A stretch of 64,000 nucleotides of DNA from Chlamydiota bacterium (lineage in GTDB: Bacteria > Auribacterota > Tritonobacteria > UBA1439): assembly GCA_012729785.1 (NCBI GenBank), contig JAAYCL010000031.1:1-64000 (forward strand). The letters run 5' to 3'. The notes beneath the pieces were generated by a model. The model saw nothing but the letters and a program-made list of their open reading frames with translations. It searched no databases and was not told the origin of the DNA. A program made the translations under genes and the position numbers. Of the stretch, positions 17,003 to 25,514 are shown piece after piece. How positions within the stretch are numbered: position 1 is the first letter of the stretch; the number at the start of each line of letters is the position of its first letter.

Positions 17003-17830
17003 TCACTCCTCGGGCACGGGGACGAAGGTCATCACCACCTCCAGCGACTCTCCGGTGAAGTCGTCGGGCAGGGGCGGGAGCGGGGAGGAGTCCTTGATCG
17101 CCTGCAGCGCCGAGGCGTCCAGCACCCCGATCCCCGACCGCTTCTCCACCCGCGCGTTCGACACGGCGCCGTCCCGCGCGATCGCGAATCGTATCACCGT
17201 CGTGACGTTCTCCTTGTCGGCGGGGGTCTTGCTCGGGGGCTGCCACGCCTGGTAGATGAGCGAGGCGACGGCGTCGTTGTAGGAGACGTTGAGGAAGTCG
17301 CCCGTGTTGAGGAGCCCGGCGATCCCCTGCTCGGCGACCTTGCCCCGGGAGGCCTGCGCCAAAAGCTCCTGCGCCTTGTCGGGCTCGACCCACCGGCTCT
17401 TCGACTCCTCCTCGATCTTCTTCAGCTGCTCCTTGATCTTCTCGGCGACCGTCTTCTTCGAGAACGCCGGTTTCTTCGCCGGTTTCTTCTCCGGCTTCTT
17501 CGCCGGCTGCTTCTTCTCGGGCTTCTTCTTCGGCGCTTCCTTCTTCCGTGGCTCCTCCTTCTTTACCTTGACCGCCTCCTTCTTCGGCCGGGGCGGGGCG
17601 GCTTTCGGGGGGGGCGCGGCGGGGACGCCCGCCGTCTTCTTCATCGTGACGGTTGCGGGGTCGATGAGGGCGAAGGTGTAGATCTTGTGCTCGACCTTCC
17701 TGCGCCGCCGCAGGGTGCAGTTCGGGATCGTGACGACGAGGACGAGGCAGAGGAGATGGGCGGAGACCGAGAGGACGAGGTTTTGGATGCTCCTGGAATG
17801 CGCGGGATCCCGGCGCATGGCGCACCTCAT
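17003..17830 (-). CDS. TonB/TolA-like periplasmic energy-transducing protein
   Basis: The product is up to 275 residues. Its architecture is one N-terminal membrane helix (LVLSVSAHLLCLVLVVTI), a Lys/Pro/Glu-rich periplasm-spanning linker at about residues 75-125 (repeats such as KKPEKKPAKKP), and a C-terminal TonB/TolA-like domain with VIRFAIARDGAVSNARVEKRSG and LPPLPDDFTGESLEVVMTFV. It begins inside the stop of the exbD/tolR-like gene (ATGA at 17827..17830); an internal ATG at 17818 has an AGGTG at good spacing and may be the real start. With the TolQ- and TolR-like proteins upstream it forms a complete proton-driven envelope motor. Whether it serves Tol-type envelope integrity or TonB-type import is not resolvable here. 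Confidence 0.88.
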   Translation of the reverse strand: MRCAMRRDPAHSRSIQNLVLSVSAHLLCLVLVVTIPNCTLRRRRKVEHKIYTFALIDPATVTMKKTAGVPAAPPPKAAPPRPKKEAVKVKKEEPRKKEAPKKKPEKKQPAKKPEKKPAKKPAFSKKTVAEKIKEQLKKIEEESKSRWVEPDKAQELLAQASRGKVAEQGIAGLLNTGDFLNVSYNDAVASLIYQAWQPPSKTPADKENVTTVIRFAIARDGAVSNARVEKRSGIGVLDASALQAIKDSSPLPPLPDDFTGESLEVVMTFVPVPEE

Positions 17831-18252
17831 CTCTCCGGCTTCGCCACGGTGGCCATCCCCATCCGCGCGATCCCCGCGTCGGTGATCCGGTCGATCACCT
17901 CCATCACCGAATTGTAGGAGAGGTCCTTGTCGGCGCGCAGGATGAGGGTGGTTTCGGGGGCGCGGGAGGCGATCGCCTTCAGGCGCGTCTCGAGCTCCTC
18001 CATCGTCACACGCTCGTTGTCGAGGTAGACGCGCGACGAGCCCTCCACGTTCTTCACGTTCACCGTGAGGCTCTCGGGCTCCGCGATCTTCTTGGCGCTC
18101 GTCTCGGGGAGGTTGACGTTGATCCCGTATTCGACGATGGGCGAGACGAGCAGGAAGAGGATGAGCATGAAGAAGATGACGTCGATCATCGAGGTGAGGT
18201 TGATGTCGGCGAGGGGCGCGAGACGCGTCTGCGAGGAGCGTCTTTTTTTCAT
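17827..18252 (-). CDS. tolR: TolR/ExbD family protein
   Basis: The product is 141 residues: basic N-terminus (MKKRRSSQTRL), the membrane motif ADINLTSMIDVIFFMLILFLL with the proton-pathway Asp, and a periplasmic domain with VYLDNERVTMEELETRL and VMEVIDRITDAGIARMGMAT. It follows the tolQ-like gene by 16 nt with GGGAGG before the ATG, and overlaps the tonB-like gene by 4 nt. It is clearly distinct in sequence from the exbD at 8492..8926, so the organism has at least two such motors. Confidence 0.92.
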   Translation of the reverse strand: MKKRRSSQTRLAPLADINLTSMIDVIFFMLILFLLVSPIVEYGINVNLPETSAKKIAEPESLTVNVKNVEGSSRVYLDNERVTMEELETRLKAIASRAPETTLILRADKDLSYNSVMEVIDRITDAGIARMGMATVAKPER

Positions 18253-18268
18253 CGGGGGGCCTCCCTGC

Positions 18269-18958
18269 TCAGCGGGCGAGGAGTCGGCGCCGCATCGCGC
18301 CGAGCAGCTCCCCGGCGAAGTCGTCCATCACCGCGGCGATCTGCCGTATCTTCGAGAGGAAGATGTTGTACATCGCGACCGAGGGGATGGCGACGAGGAG
18401 GCCCACGACGGTCGTGATGAGGGCGCCCGCGATGCCGGGGGCGACGATGAGGAGCGACGGGCTCCCCGTGGCGGCCATCGCGTTGAAGGCGTTCATGATG
18501 CCCCAGACCGTCCCGAGGAGGCCGAGGAGCGGCCCCACCACGGCGCAGATGGCGAGGATGATCAACAGCCTCTCCATCGAGGCGGTTTCGGACGAGATGG
18601 TCCGCTGGACGGCCTCGTCGATCTCCTCGATCTGGGGCTCCGTGAGGAGGCCCCTCGCCTGGTCGAGTTCCTCCCGGTCGCCCGCGTGGCGCTTCGCCTC
18701 CTTGACACCCGCCAGGTACATCTTGAACGTCGGGCAGAACGCGGCCTGTTCCTTGGGGAAGCGCTGGGAGAAGACGTGCTCGCGGTCCCTGCGGTACTGC
18801 GCGAGGAACACCTCTGAGTTCCGCTCCACGGCCCGCAGGTAGCGCCACTTTTCGAGGATGACGAACCAGGCGAGGATCGAGAGGGCGAGGATGACGAGCG
18901 TGATGATCTGCCCGACGAGGTCCGACGTGACGAAGCTCTGGATGAGGGCGCTGTTCAT
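18269..18958 (-). CDS. tolQ: TolQ/ExbB family proton-channel protein
   Basis: The product is 229 residues. An N-terminal helix (IITLVILALSILAWFVILEKW) is followed by a long cytoplasmic loop and then the two conserved channel helices ILAICAVVGPLLGLLGTVWGIM and PGIAGALITTVVGLLVAIPSVAMYNIF. It is the first gene of the tolQ - tolR - tonB operon, with GGAG ahead of the ATG and a promoter at 19045..19073. The 229-residue length and long loop resemble TolQ more than ExbB. Confidence 0.92.
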   Translation of the reverse strand: MNSALIQSFVTSDLVGQIITLVILALSILAWFVILEKWRYLRAVERNSEVFLAQYRRDREHVFSQRFPKEQAAFCPTFKMYLAGVKEAKRHAGDREELDQARGLLTEPQIEEIDEAVQRTISSETASMERLLIILAICAVVGPLLGLLGTVWGIMNAFNAMAATGSPSLLIVAPGIAGALITTVVGLLVAIPSVAMYNIFLSKIRQIAAVMDDFAGELLGAMRRRLLAR

Positions 18959-19044
18959 ACGTTTGCGTCTCCGGTCTGGTGGGGGCTGGGCGAACTCCGC
19001 CGCCCGGGGAAAACGATGGGGGGCACCGTCTTTCTCTTGCGAAT

Positions 19045-19073
19045 ACGGTAGCGAACGGCCACCGCGCTGTCAA
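19045..19073 (-). promoter_or_regulatory. Promoter of the tolQ-tolR-tonB operon
   Basis: On the minus strand a perfect TTGACA (19073..19068) is followed after 17 nt by a weak -10, TACCGT (19050..19045), some 86 nt before tolQ. Confidence 0.5.
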
Positions 19074-19137
19074 GGGGGCCGACGCGGCGCCCGATAAAGC
19101 GGCTGCCCGTCGCGGGCCCGGTGTGCTATCATTCGGC

Positions 19138-19974
19138 ATGGCCGCGGCGCCCGTGAAATCGCCGGCGCCTCCGGGCGCCGGCATCGGGGAGGCGCTGGAG
19201 GCGCTCTATCGGCGCCACAACGTGCGCCCCGCGATCGCCTCGGACCCGGTGCGGTTCGTGCACGGGCTCGACCTCCCCGACCGGGAGATCGCCGCGCTCG
19301 TCGCCTCGTCGCTCGCGTACGGGCGCGTGGAGGGGATCCTGCGCAGCGTGGCGCGCGCCCTGGAACTGATCCCCTCGCCCGCCGCGTTCCTGCGGCAGTC
19401 GTCGCGCGCCTCCATCCGCAGGGCGCTGCGGGGGTTCCGGCACCGGTTCACCGGCGCACACGACCTCGCCGCGATGCTTTGCGGCGCCAAGGCCGCCGTC
19501 CTGCGGCACGGTTCGCTGGAGCGCTGTTTCGCCGCCCGGCTGAAACCCGGAGACGAGACGGTCGTGTCGGCGCTCGGGGCGTTCGTGGAGGAGATCGCCC
19601 CGCGGAAACGGAGCGGGGGGTTCAGTCTCCTGCCCCCGCCCGCCCGCGGAAGCGCCTGCAAGCGGCTCAACCTGTTTCTCCGGTGGATGGTGCGGCGCGA
19701 CGAGGTGGATCCCGGCGGGTGGATCCTCGTGCCGGCGTCGAAACTCGTCGTCCCGCTCGACACGCATCTGCACCGGATATGCCGGGCGCTGGGGTTCACG
19801 GGCCGGAGGGGGGCGGACCTTCGAGCGGCCCTCGAGGCGACGGCGGCCTTCAGGAGGCTTGTCCCGGACGACCCGGTTCGATACGATTTCACACTAGCGC
19901 ACCTCGGGATGCGCGGGGATGCGGCGCGCGTCGTCGCCGCGATGGTCCGCGGGCGCGGGGAGGGGGACGGATGA
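19138..19974 (+). CDS. TIGR02757 (DUF2400) family protein
   Basis: The product is about 278 residues. It shows the family's pattern: LYRRHNVRPAIASDPVRFVHG, EIAALVASSLAYGRVEGILRSV, a central NLFLRWMVRRDEVDPGGW block, PLDTHLHRICRALGFTGRRG, and a C-terminal PVRYDFTLAHLGMRG. The helical arrangement and the LDTHLHR segment recall helix-hairpin-helix DNA glycosylase folds, but the biochemical role of this family is not known to me. The ATG has a TATCAT hexamer only 5 nt upstream and no Shine-Dalgarno sequence. It overlaps the next gene by 4 nt (ATGA), starting a three-gene operon with the queuosine-salvage gene. Confidence 0.85.
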   Translation: MAAAPVKSPAPPGAGIGEALEALYRRHNVRPAIASDPVRFVHGLDLPDREIAALVASSLAYGRVEGILRSVARALELIPSPAAFLRQSSRASIRRALRGFRHRFTGAHDLAAMLCGAKAAVLRHGSLERCFAARLKPGDETVVSALGAFVEEIAPRKRSGGFSLLPPPARGSACKRLNLFLRWMVRRDEVDPGGWILVPASKLVVPLDTHLHRICRALGFTGRRGADLRAALEATAAFRRLVPDDPVRYDFTLAHLGMRGDAARVVAAMVRGRGEGDG

Positions 19975-20600
19975 GCGAAAGGGTGCGGTTGCCGGAGCTT
20001 CGGCGCGGCCTCTCGCGGTGGCCGCGCGGCCGGAAGATCGAGTGGTACTTCAACGACCGCCTCTCCCGCTGGCTCCTCGACAGCGTCGAGGCCGAGATGC
20101 AGGCCAAACAGCACCAGACCGCGATGCATCTGATGCTGCTCGGCATCGAAATCCTCAGCGGTTTCCGGGAGGGGCGGCGCCCCGACCTCGGAACCTTCGT
20201 CGCGTTCATCGATCGGTACATGAGCCCCGCCTTCCGCGCGCGCGCGCGGAATCCGCTGCTCGGGCGGGGGATCGCCCCCACCGAACTCGACGGGAAGGCG
20301 CAGCTCACCGCCGCCGAGCTCCTCTGGGCGTCGCTGCGGGCGGGGTATCGGGACGGCTGCGCGGCGTTCCCCGGCGCGTCGGTCGCCGCGCGGTCGCACT
20401 ACTACGTGCGGCACTACGCGCGGATCGGCCTGCGCGTGGATATCCGGTCGTTCCGCAGCGATTTCCTCTCCGCCTTCCGGGCTTACTACGCGGACGTCTA
20501 CAGCGACTACCTCGTGCGGCAGCGTTTCCTCGCGCGTTTCGACCAGCTGTTCGGCGGGGGGAAGACGGCGAGACGGACTACGGAGAAAGGGAAACGGTGA
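19971..20600 (+). CDS. Conserved-looking hypothetical protein (helical)
   Basis: The product is 209 residues and I do not recognise the family. It has no signal peptide or membrane segment. The sequence is rich in Arg, aromatic residues and amphipathic helices (KIEWYFNDRLSRWLLDSVEAEMQ, HLMLLGIEILSGFREG, FLSAFRAYYADVYSDYLVRQRF), suggesting a soluble all-helical protein. Translation is coupled at both ends of the operon: its ATG overlaps the stop of the TIGR02757 gene, and the queuosine-salvage gene follows 13 nt after its stop. Membership in this operon is the only functional hint. Confidence 0.75.
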   Translation: MSERVRLPELRRGLSRWPRGRKIEWYFNDRLSRWLLDSVEAEMQAKQHQTAMHLMLLGIEILSGFREGRRPDLGTFVAFIDRYMSPAFRARARNPLLGRGIAPTELDGKAQLTAAELLWASLRAGYRDGCAAFPGASVAARSHYYVRHYARIGLRVDIRSFRSDFLSAFRAYYADVYSDYLVRQRFLARFDQLFGGGKTARRTTEKGKR

Positions 20601-20613
20601 AAGGAATCCGCGC

Positions 20614-21579
20614 GTGAGAGACAGGATACTGGAGAGCGTCCGGCCGATCGTGGAGGATATGCGGCACCTGGAGATCGATCCGGAGCGGGTGGGGGCCTTC
20701 TGCCGCGAGAGGCCGGCGAAGGGGATCGCGCTGCCCGACTGGCGCAAAGGGTTCATCTACCCGTGGGAGGACGAAGGGGCGGCGGAGTTCTTCCTCCTCT
20801 TCAACTGCGTCAACTTCGCCTTCTGGGCGAAACCGGGCGCGGAGAAATGGTGGATCGACTACAAGGGGAGGCGCCACGACGGCGCCTACGGGTTGATGGG
20901 CGCCTTCACGCGCGCGATCGAGGAGAGGGTGCCGATACTCGAGGGGCGTTTCCTCGCCGAGATGACCGCCGAACGCCTCGGAAACATCCTCAGGGGCGGC
21001 GGGGAGCTGGTCCTCTTCCGCGAGCGGGTCGAGATCCTGCGCGAGGTGGGGCGGGTGCTCGTGGCGCGGCACGGCGGGAGGTTCCGAAACCTGCTCGCCG
21101 CGGCCGGCGGCAGGGCGGTCGGCCTCGCGGAGCTGCTGGTGCGCGAGTTCCCGTCGTTCAACGACGCCTGCGCGGTGGAGGGCCGGGAGGTCCTCTTCTA
21201 CAAGCGGGCGCAGCTCGCCGCGGCGATGGTCTACCAGCGCTTCCAGGGGAAGGGCCCCGGCGCGTTCCCCGACGTGGACCGGCTGACGGTCTTCGCCGAC
21301 TACAAACTGCCCCAGGCGCTCCGCCGGCTCGAGGTGCTCCGGTACCGGCCGGGCCTCGCCGCCAAGGTCGACGGGCAGATCCTTATCCCCCCGTGCAGCC
21401 GGGAGGAGGTGGAGATACGCGCCGCCACCATCTGGGCCTGCGACCTGATACAGCGGGGGTACGCGGCCCGCGGGCAGCGGGTGGATTCCGTGGCGCTGGA
21501 CGCGTTCCTCTGGCTGCTCGGGCACGAGAAGGTGGAGGGGGAGAAGCCGTACCACCTGACGGAGACGATCTACTACTAG
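20614..21579 (+). CDS. Queuosine salvage protein (DUF2419/Qng1-like nucleotide N-glycosidase)
   Basis: The product is 321 residues, starting at GTG with AAAGGA upstream. It carries the DUF2419 signature elements: FFLLFNCVNFAFWAKPG, GRRHDGAYGLMGAFTRAIE, DRLTVFADYKLPQALRRL, and the C-terminal PYHLTETIYY. Members of this family release the queuine base from queuosine 5'-monophosphate so that it can be reused for tRNA modification; the conserved Asp in the FADYKLPQ block is a likely catalytic residue. No queuosine synthesis gene is in the window. The gene is third in the operon with TIGR02757 and a hypothetical protein. Confidence 0.88.
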   Translation: MRDRILESVRPIVEDMRHLEIDPERVGAFCRERPAKGIALPDWRKGFIYPWEDEGAAEFFLLFNCVNFAFWAKPGAEKWWIDYKGRRHDGAYGLMGAFTRAIEERVPILEGRFLAEMTAERLGNILRGGGELVLFRERVEILREVGRVLVARHGGRFRNLLAAAGGRAVGLAELLVREFPSFNDACAVEGREVLFYKRAQLAAAMVYQRFQGKGPGAFPDVDRLTVFADYKLPQALRRLEVLRYRPGLAAKVDGQILIPPCSREEVEIRAATIWACDLIQRGYAARGQRVDSVALDAFLWLLGHEKVEGEKPYHLTETIYY

Positions 21580-21621
21580 GGGCGGGACGGGCGACGCCAC
21601 ACGGCGGCCGGGAGGCGAGGC

Positions 21622-21858
21622 TCACCGCCGGCGGAGCAGTTTCTCGACGAGCAGTTGCTCGCCCGCCTTGTTCCCTTCGATCGCGTGGCCGAGGAACTGG
21701 AGCGCGTAGCCCGCGACGAAGAGCCCCGCGGCGGAGAGCCACCAGCGGCAGAGGAGCGCCGGGATCGCCGCGACGGTGAGCGGTATGCCGGCGAGATGCA
21801 GGAGGAGGTTGCGCCGATTCGTGTGCCGCACGGCCCAGCGCGCGTAGATGGACGCCAT
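21622..21858 (-). CDS. Small DUF962/Mpo1-like membrane protein
   Basis: The product is 78 residues. AAGGAG precedes the ATG, and a TATCAT -10-like hexamer lies at 21884..21879. Two membrane helices enclose conserved motifs of the DUF962 family: YARWAVRHTNRRNLLLHLAGIPL near the N-terminus and LQFLGHAIEGNKAG in the second helix. In yeast Mpo1 the equivalent His residues hold iron for alpha-oxidation of 2-hydroxy fatty acids; the bacterial role is not established. The protein is shorter than most relatives but keeps both His motifs. It is convergent with the queuosine-salvage gene (42 nt apart). Confidence 0.75.
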   Translation of the reverse strand: MASIYARWAVRHTNRRNLLLHLAGIPLTVAAIPALLCRWWLSAAGLFVAGYALQFLGHAIEGNKAGEQLLVEKLLRRR

Positions 21859-21942
21859 GGGGGACTCCTTTTTTCCCCATGATAGCACAAGGCGCGGGCG
21901 GCGGCCCAGCGGGTTGCGGGCGCCTCCCCGGGGGACGGGCGC

Positions 21943-23124
21943 ATGGGATTTCCCGCAAGGAAGAAACTGTCCGGCGGATGGGCGAGGCGGGGCGGCGAAT
22001 CCCCCCTCGAGGTCGCGCGGCGCGCGCTCGCCCTGCCGCGCGAGGGGCCTCCCCCCGTCTGCCTGCTCCACGGCGAGGAGGGGTACCTCGTCGAGGAGAC
22101 GGCGCGCCGGCTCGCCGAGAAGCTCGTCCCCAAGGCGCAGCGCGAGTTCGGCATCGAGATCTTGAGCGGGCCCGGGGTCACCGCCGCCCAGCTCTCCGGC
22201 GCGCTCGGCTCGACGCCGCTCTTCGGCGCGGGGCCGCGTGCGGTCTGGGCCCGGGGGTGCGGGCTGCTCCGGGCGCGGGATCGCAGCGAGGCGGTCCTGC
22301 GCCTGGTGCCCGACAAAGGGCAGGGGATCACCCTCCTGATCACCGAGGAGGAGGTGGACGCGCGCCTCGCCTTGTACAAGGAGATCGCCCGGCGCGGCGC
22401 GGTGTTCAGGTTCGACCGGCTCTCCGACACCGACGACGCCCACCTGCGGAGTCTCCACGCCCTCGTCTCCGAGCGGCTGAAGGCCGGCGGGCACGGGATG
22501 GAACGCGACGCGCTCCTCTACCTCGTGCAGCTGGTCGGGACCGATCTCCGCGCCATCTTCGCGGAGATCGAAAAGCTCCAGCTCCACGCCGCGCCGGGAG
22601 CGAAGATCGGGAAGGGCGATATCGACCTGTTGGTCTGCCCCTCGCGCGAGTCGACGGCGTTCCAGCTCGCCGACGCGGTGACCGAGGGGGATCCGAAGCG
22701 CGCGCGCCTGCTGCTGCAGCAGGTGCTGCGGGGCGGCGTGCACCCTCTGGCGGTGCTGGCGACGCTCACCCAGCGCGTGCGCTTCCTCCTCCAACTGAAG
22801 GCGCTGCTGGACGAGGGGGGGGTGCGCGCCGCGTCGACCTACCCGGCGTTCAAGGCCGCGTTCGATCGGCTGCCGGATGCGTACCGCGAGGCGTACAAGG
22901 CCGCGGGGAAGAGGTATCGCGCCTACAGCATCTTCGGCCAGCACCCGTACGTCGTATTCAAGATGGCCGGGGCGGCGCGCAGGGGCCCGGCGTCGCGGCT
23001 GCGACTGCACCTCGACGCGCTCGTGAAGGCGGATGCCGAGCTCAAGCGGGAGGGGCGGCGGGCGCCGAGGGTGCTCGAGGACCTGGTGGCGGTGCTCTGC
23101 GGCGGGGGGGCGGTCAGGACCTGA
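21943..23124 (+). CDS. holA: DNA polymerase III subunit delta
   Basis: The product is 393 residues, somewhat longer than usual owing to a 35-residue basic N-terminal extension before the first strand (PPVCLLHGEEGYLVEETARRL). The AAA+-like fold of HolA is visible, with LLITEEEVDARLALYKEI, LVQLVGTDLRAIFAEIEKLQL, STAFQLADAVTEGDPKRARLLLQQVL and ALLDEGG. The delta subunit opens the sliding clamp during loading. It has no functional Walker motifs, as expected for delta. An internal start closer to the first strand is possible. Its stop overlaps the dnaA stop by 11 nt in convergent orientation. Confidence 0.88.
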   Translation: MGFPARKKLSGGWARRGGESPLEVARRALALPREGPPPVCLLHGEEGYLVEETARRLAEKLVPKAQREFGIEILSGPGVTAAQLSGALGSTPLFGAGPRAVWARGCGLLRARDRSEAVLRLVPDKGQGITLLITEEEVDARLALYKEIARRGAVFRFDRLSDTDDAHLRSLHALVSERLKAGGHGMERDALLYLVQLVGTDLRAIFAEIEKLQLHAAPGAKIGKGDIDLLVCPSRESTAFQLADAVTEGDPKRARLLLQQVLRGGVHPLAVLATLTQRVRFLLQLKALLDEGGVRAASTYPAFKAAFDRLPDAYREAYKAAGKRYRAYSIFGQHPYVVFKMAGAARRGPASRLRLHLDALVKADAELKREGRRAPRVLEDLVAVLCGGGAVRT

Positions 23125-24433
23125 TCGAGGTGACGAGACCGTCGACCATCTCCCGGGCGTCCGCGTTCCGCCGGAGGAGCTCCTCGATCGCGGCGCAGGC
23201 GTGCATCACGGTGGTGTGGTCGCGTCCCGCGAAGGCGGCGCCGATGTCGGCGTAGGGGGAGTTGACGAGGCGCCGGCAGAGGTACATGGCGACCTGGCGC
23301 GGGAAGACGACCAGCCGGCTCCTGGAGGGCCCGAGCAGCGTGCCCAACCGGACCTGAAAGTGGGCCGCGACCCGCTGCTGGATCCCCCGCGTCGTGACGC
23401 ACTGCGCGTCCCCGCCGAAGAAATCGTTCCTGAGCAACGCGTCCACCGCCTCGCGTTCCGGGACGCCGTCCCCGAACGATGCCCGCGCGGCGATCCTGTT
23501 GAGCGCCCCCTCCATCCGCCTGACGTTGGTCCTGATCTCGCTCGCCAACAGCATCAGCACGCTCCGCGGCAGCAGCATCCCCGCGCGCCGCGCCTTGCGT
23601 TCGAGTATCAGGAGACGGGTCGCGAGGGCCGGCTGCTTCAGCTCGATCACCGAACCGGATTCGAACCGGGAGAGGAGACGGCGGTGGAGCCGCGGGATCT
23701 CCCGCGGCGGCCGGTCGCTCGAGAGCACCACCTGGCCCCCCTTCTCCCGCACCGCCATGAAGAGCGCGAAGAACTCCTCCTGCACCTGGTTCTTGCCGGC
23801 GAGCGAGTGGACGTCGTCGACGAGCAGCAGGGTGAACGAGGAGAGGCGCTTCCGCACGCGCGCGATGGAACGGTTCCGGACCGCCTCCGTCAGCTCGTCC
23901 ATCAACAGGTCGCTCGGCGCGTAGGCGAAGGTGCATTCGGGGCGCGAGGAGACGCGCGCGCCGATGGCCTGGAGGAGGTGGGTCTTCCCGAGCCCCACGC
24001 CGCCGCTGATGAAGAGCGGATTGTGCGCGGCGCCCGGCTTGTCGGCGGCGGAGAGCGCGGCGCGGTGCGCGGCGCGGTTGCAGGAGCCGACCACGAACTC
24101 CTGGAAGGTGTAGGCCGGGTTGAGGACGGAAACGGGCGTGCGGCCGCGCGCGCCCTGCGGGGCGGGAGGCGCGGGGGCCGGTTCGAGGCCGCCGCGGGAG
24201 CGGACGAAGCCGACCTCCATCGTCGCGCCGGTCAAGGCGCGGGCGCAGCGGACGATCACGGAGAGGTAGCGGTCGCGCACGATGCGCTCGTGGAGGCCGT
24301 TGGGCACCTCGAGCAGAAGCGTTCCCGGCGGCGCCGGGAGCGGCCGCAGGGGCGCTATCCAGAGGGACATCGCCTCCCGGCCGAGGTTCCCCTCGAGGAG
24401 CTGCAGCAGATCAGTCCACAACGCGCGATGCAT
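23114..24433 (-). CDS. dnaA: Chromosomal replication initiator protein DnaA
   Basis: The product is 439 residues with the normal four-domain layout. Domain I covers about residues 1-75, domain II is a short Pro/Ala-rich linker, and domain III is the AAA+ ATPase, preceded by the NPAYTFQEFVVGSCNRAAH lead-in. Walker A is GGVGLGKTH (144-152) and Walker B is LLLVDDVHSL (202-211). Domain IV is the DNA-binding domain ending with the DnaA signature AGRDHTTVMHAC. It binds DnaA boxes and melts oriC. Its promoter and two DnaA boxes lie upstream at 24549..24628. holA, encoded on the opposite strand, is convergent. Confidence 0.97.
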   Translation of the reverse strand: MHRALWTDLLQLLEGNLGREAMSLWIAPLRPLPAPPGTLLLEVPNGLHERIVRDRYLSVIVRCARALTGATMEVGFVRSRGGLEPAPAPPAPQGARGRTPVSVLNPAYTFQEFVVGSCNRAAHRAALSAADKPGAAHNPLFISGGVGLGKTHLLQAIGARVSSRPECTFAYAPSDLLMDELTEAVRNRSIARVRKRLSSFTLLLVDDVHSLAGKNQVQEEFFALFMAVREKGGQVVLSSDRPPREIPRLHRRLLSRFESGSVIELKQPALATRLLILERKARRAGMLLPRSVLMLLASEIRTNVRRMEGALNRIAARASFGDGVPEREAVDALLRNDFFGGDAQCVTTRGIQQRVAAHFQVRLGTLLGPSRSRLVVFPRQVAMYLCRRLVNSPYADIGAAFAGRDHTTVMHACAAIEELLRRNADAREMVDGLVTSIRS

Positions 24434-24548
24434 CGCATCCCCCCGTGACGGATCCTCGGCGAACGGCCCGGGGCGGATCGGCGGAAGACGCGCCGCGTAA
24501 CGACCCGGCGCTCAACGGGATGCGGCGCGGCGCTGGAAAAACCGCCGC

Positions 24549-24568
24549 TTCTCCACAGCTTATCAACA
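24549..24568 (+). promoter_or_regulatory. Two adjacent DnaA-box-like 9-mers
   Basis: TTCTCCACA (24549..24557) and TTATCAACA (24560..24568) each match the DnaA box TTATCCACA at 8 of 9 positions, and are arranged head to tail. They lie in the dnaA leader, downstream of the -10 at 24601. They may serve autoregulation of dnaA or form part of oriC. Confidence 0.65.
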
Positions 24569-24600
24569 TCCGCATCCCGTCTCTCCGCTCACCGCGGCGG

Positions 24601-24628
24601 ATTATAGCCGCGTGGGGCGGGACGTCAA
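24601..24628 (-). promoter_or_regulatory. dnaA promoter
   Basis: On the minus strand TTGACG (24628..24623), a 16-nt spacer and a perfect TATAAT (24606..24601) give the best promoter match in the window. The transcript would start near 24594, leaving a leader of about 160 nt that contains the two DnaA boxes. Confidence 0.75.
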
Positions 24629-24775
24629 GGGGAAACAGAAAAAAGATTGCCGGCGCACATGGGATGGCGGAGGCGGACGCACGACAGCGAATAGTTTTAC
24701 ATTCCGATGACAACCCGCCCCGCCCGATGTGCGACGCTGTGTTCGAAAGGACGGGGGGCGGAGAGGAGGGGCGTA

Positions 24776-25447
24776 ATGAATCGGCCGTGGTGCGGGGCGG
24801 CGGCGGCGTTGCTGTTCTGCGCCGCCGCACGCGGGGAGACGGGCCTTCCGCCCGGTGCCGCTCCCGACGGAACCGAAACGACGCCCCCGCCCGGGGCCGC
24901 GGCGATCGACCGCCCCCCGCGCGGGGAGGATGAGGGCGCGTATACGCTGCGGGACGGCGCGATCCTGCTGGAGGAGCCGCGTCCCCCGACAGGATTGAAG
25001 CCGGACCGGGGTGTCGAGGAGGGGCCGGGAGCCGCGCCCGGCGGGGAGGGGGACGTCTTCATCATCGGCTTCGGCGGCGGAAGCGCGGCGGAGGAGGATC
25101 GCGAGGTGCTGAGACTCCAGCGGGAGCTGCTCGAGAGCCAGTTGGAGATGATCCGCGCGGCGCGCCTTCTCGCCGACCGCCATCTGCGTCTCGGCAGGCG
25201 GGCCGCCCGCATCGAGGGCGGGGCGCGAAACGTGCACGCCGGGATGATCGCCTCGCGGCAGGAGATCGACCCGCTGCGGGGGGAGGGCGCGCAGATGAGC
25301 GTCCAGACGACGCTCGTGGCGGAACGCACGACGCGCACCGCCGAGGCGGTGGAGGAGATGTCGGAGGCCCTCTCGGAATGCGCGGACGCGGCGGAGGATC
25401 TGGAGATGGAGTGCCATGAGACGCGCCGGGGGTTCCGAGGGGATTGA
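24776..25447 (+). CDS. Secreted coiled-coil protein, first of a paralogous set
   Basis: The product is 223 residues and I do not recognise the family. GAGAGGAGGGG precedes the ATG. A signal peptide (MNRPWCGAAAALLFCAAARG) is followed by a Pro/Gly-rich low-complexity segment to about residue 90. Then comes a short beta-like motif VFIIGFGGGSAAEEDRE and a long helical stretch LRLQRELLESQLEMIRAARLL continuing to the C-terminus in heptad-like order. The beta motif plus LxxQ helix recur in the next two proteins, so all three are paralogues. The C-terminal helix contains two Cys residues (SECADAAEDLEMEC). Periplasmic or surface location is inferred from the signal peptide. Confidence 0.8.
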   Translation: MNRPWCGAAAALLFCAAARGETGLPPGAAPDGTETTPPPGAAAIDRPPRGEDEGAYTLRDGAILLEEPRPPTGLKPDRGVEEGPGAAPGGEGDVFIIGFGGGSAAEEDREVLRLQRELLESQLEMIRAARLLADRHLRLGRRAARIEGGARNVHAGMIASRQEIDPLRGEGAQMSVQTTLVAERTTRTAEAVEEMSEALSECADAAEDLEMECHETRRGFRGD

Positions 25448-25514
25448 ACGGGAGAGGCCCCGGGGAGAGGGGGCGGGCATGGCGGTTCGACGACGCGTGT
25501 CGGGAGGAACGGCC

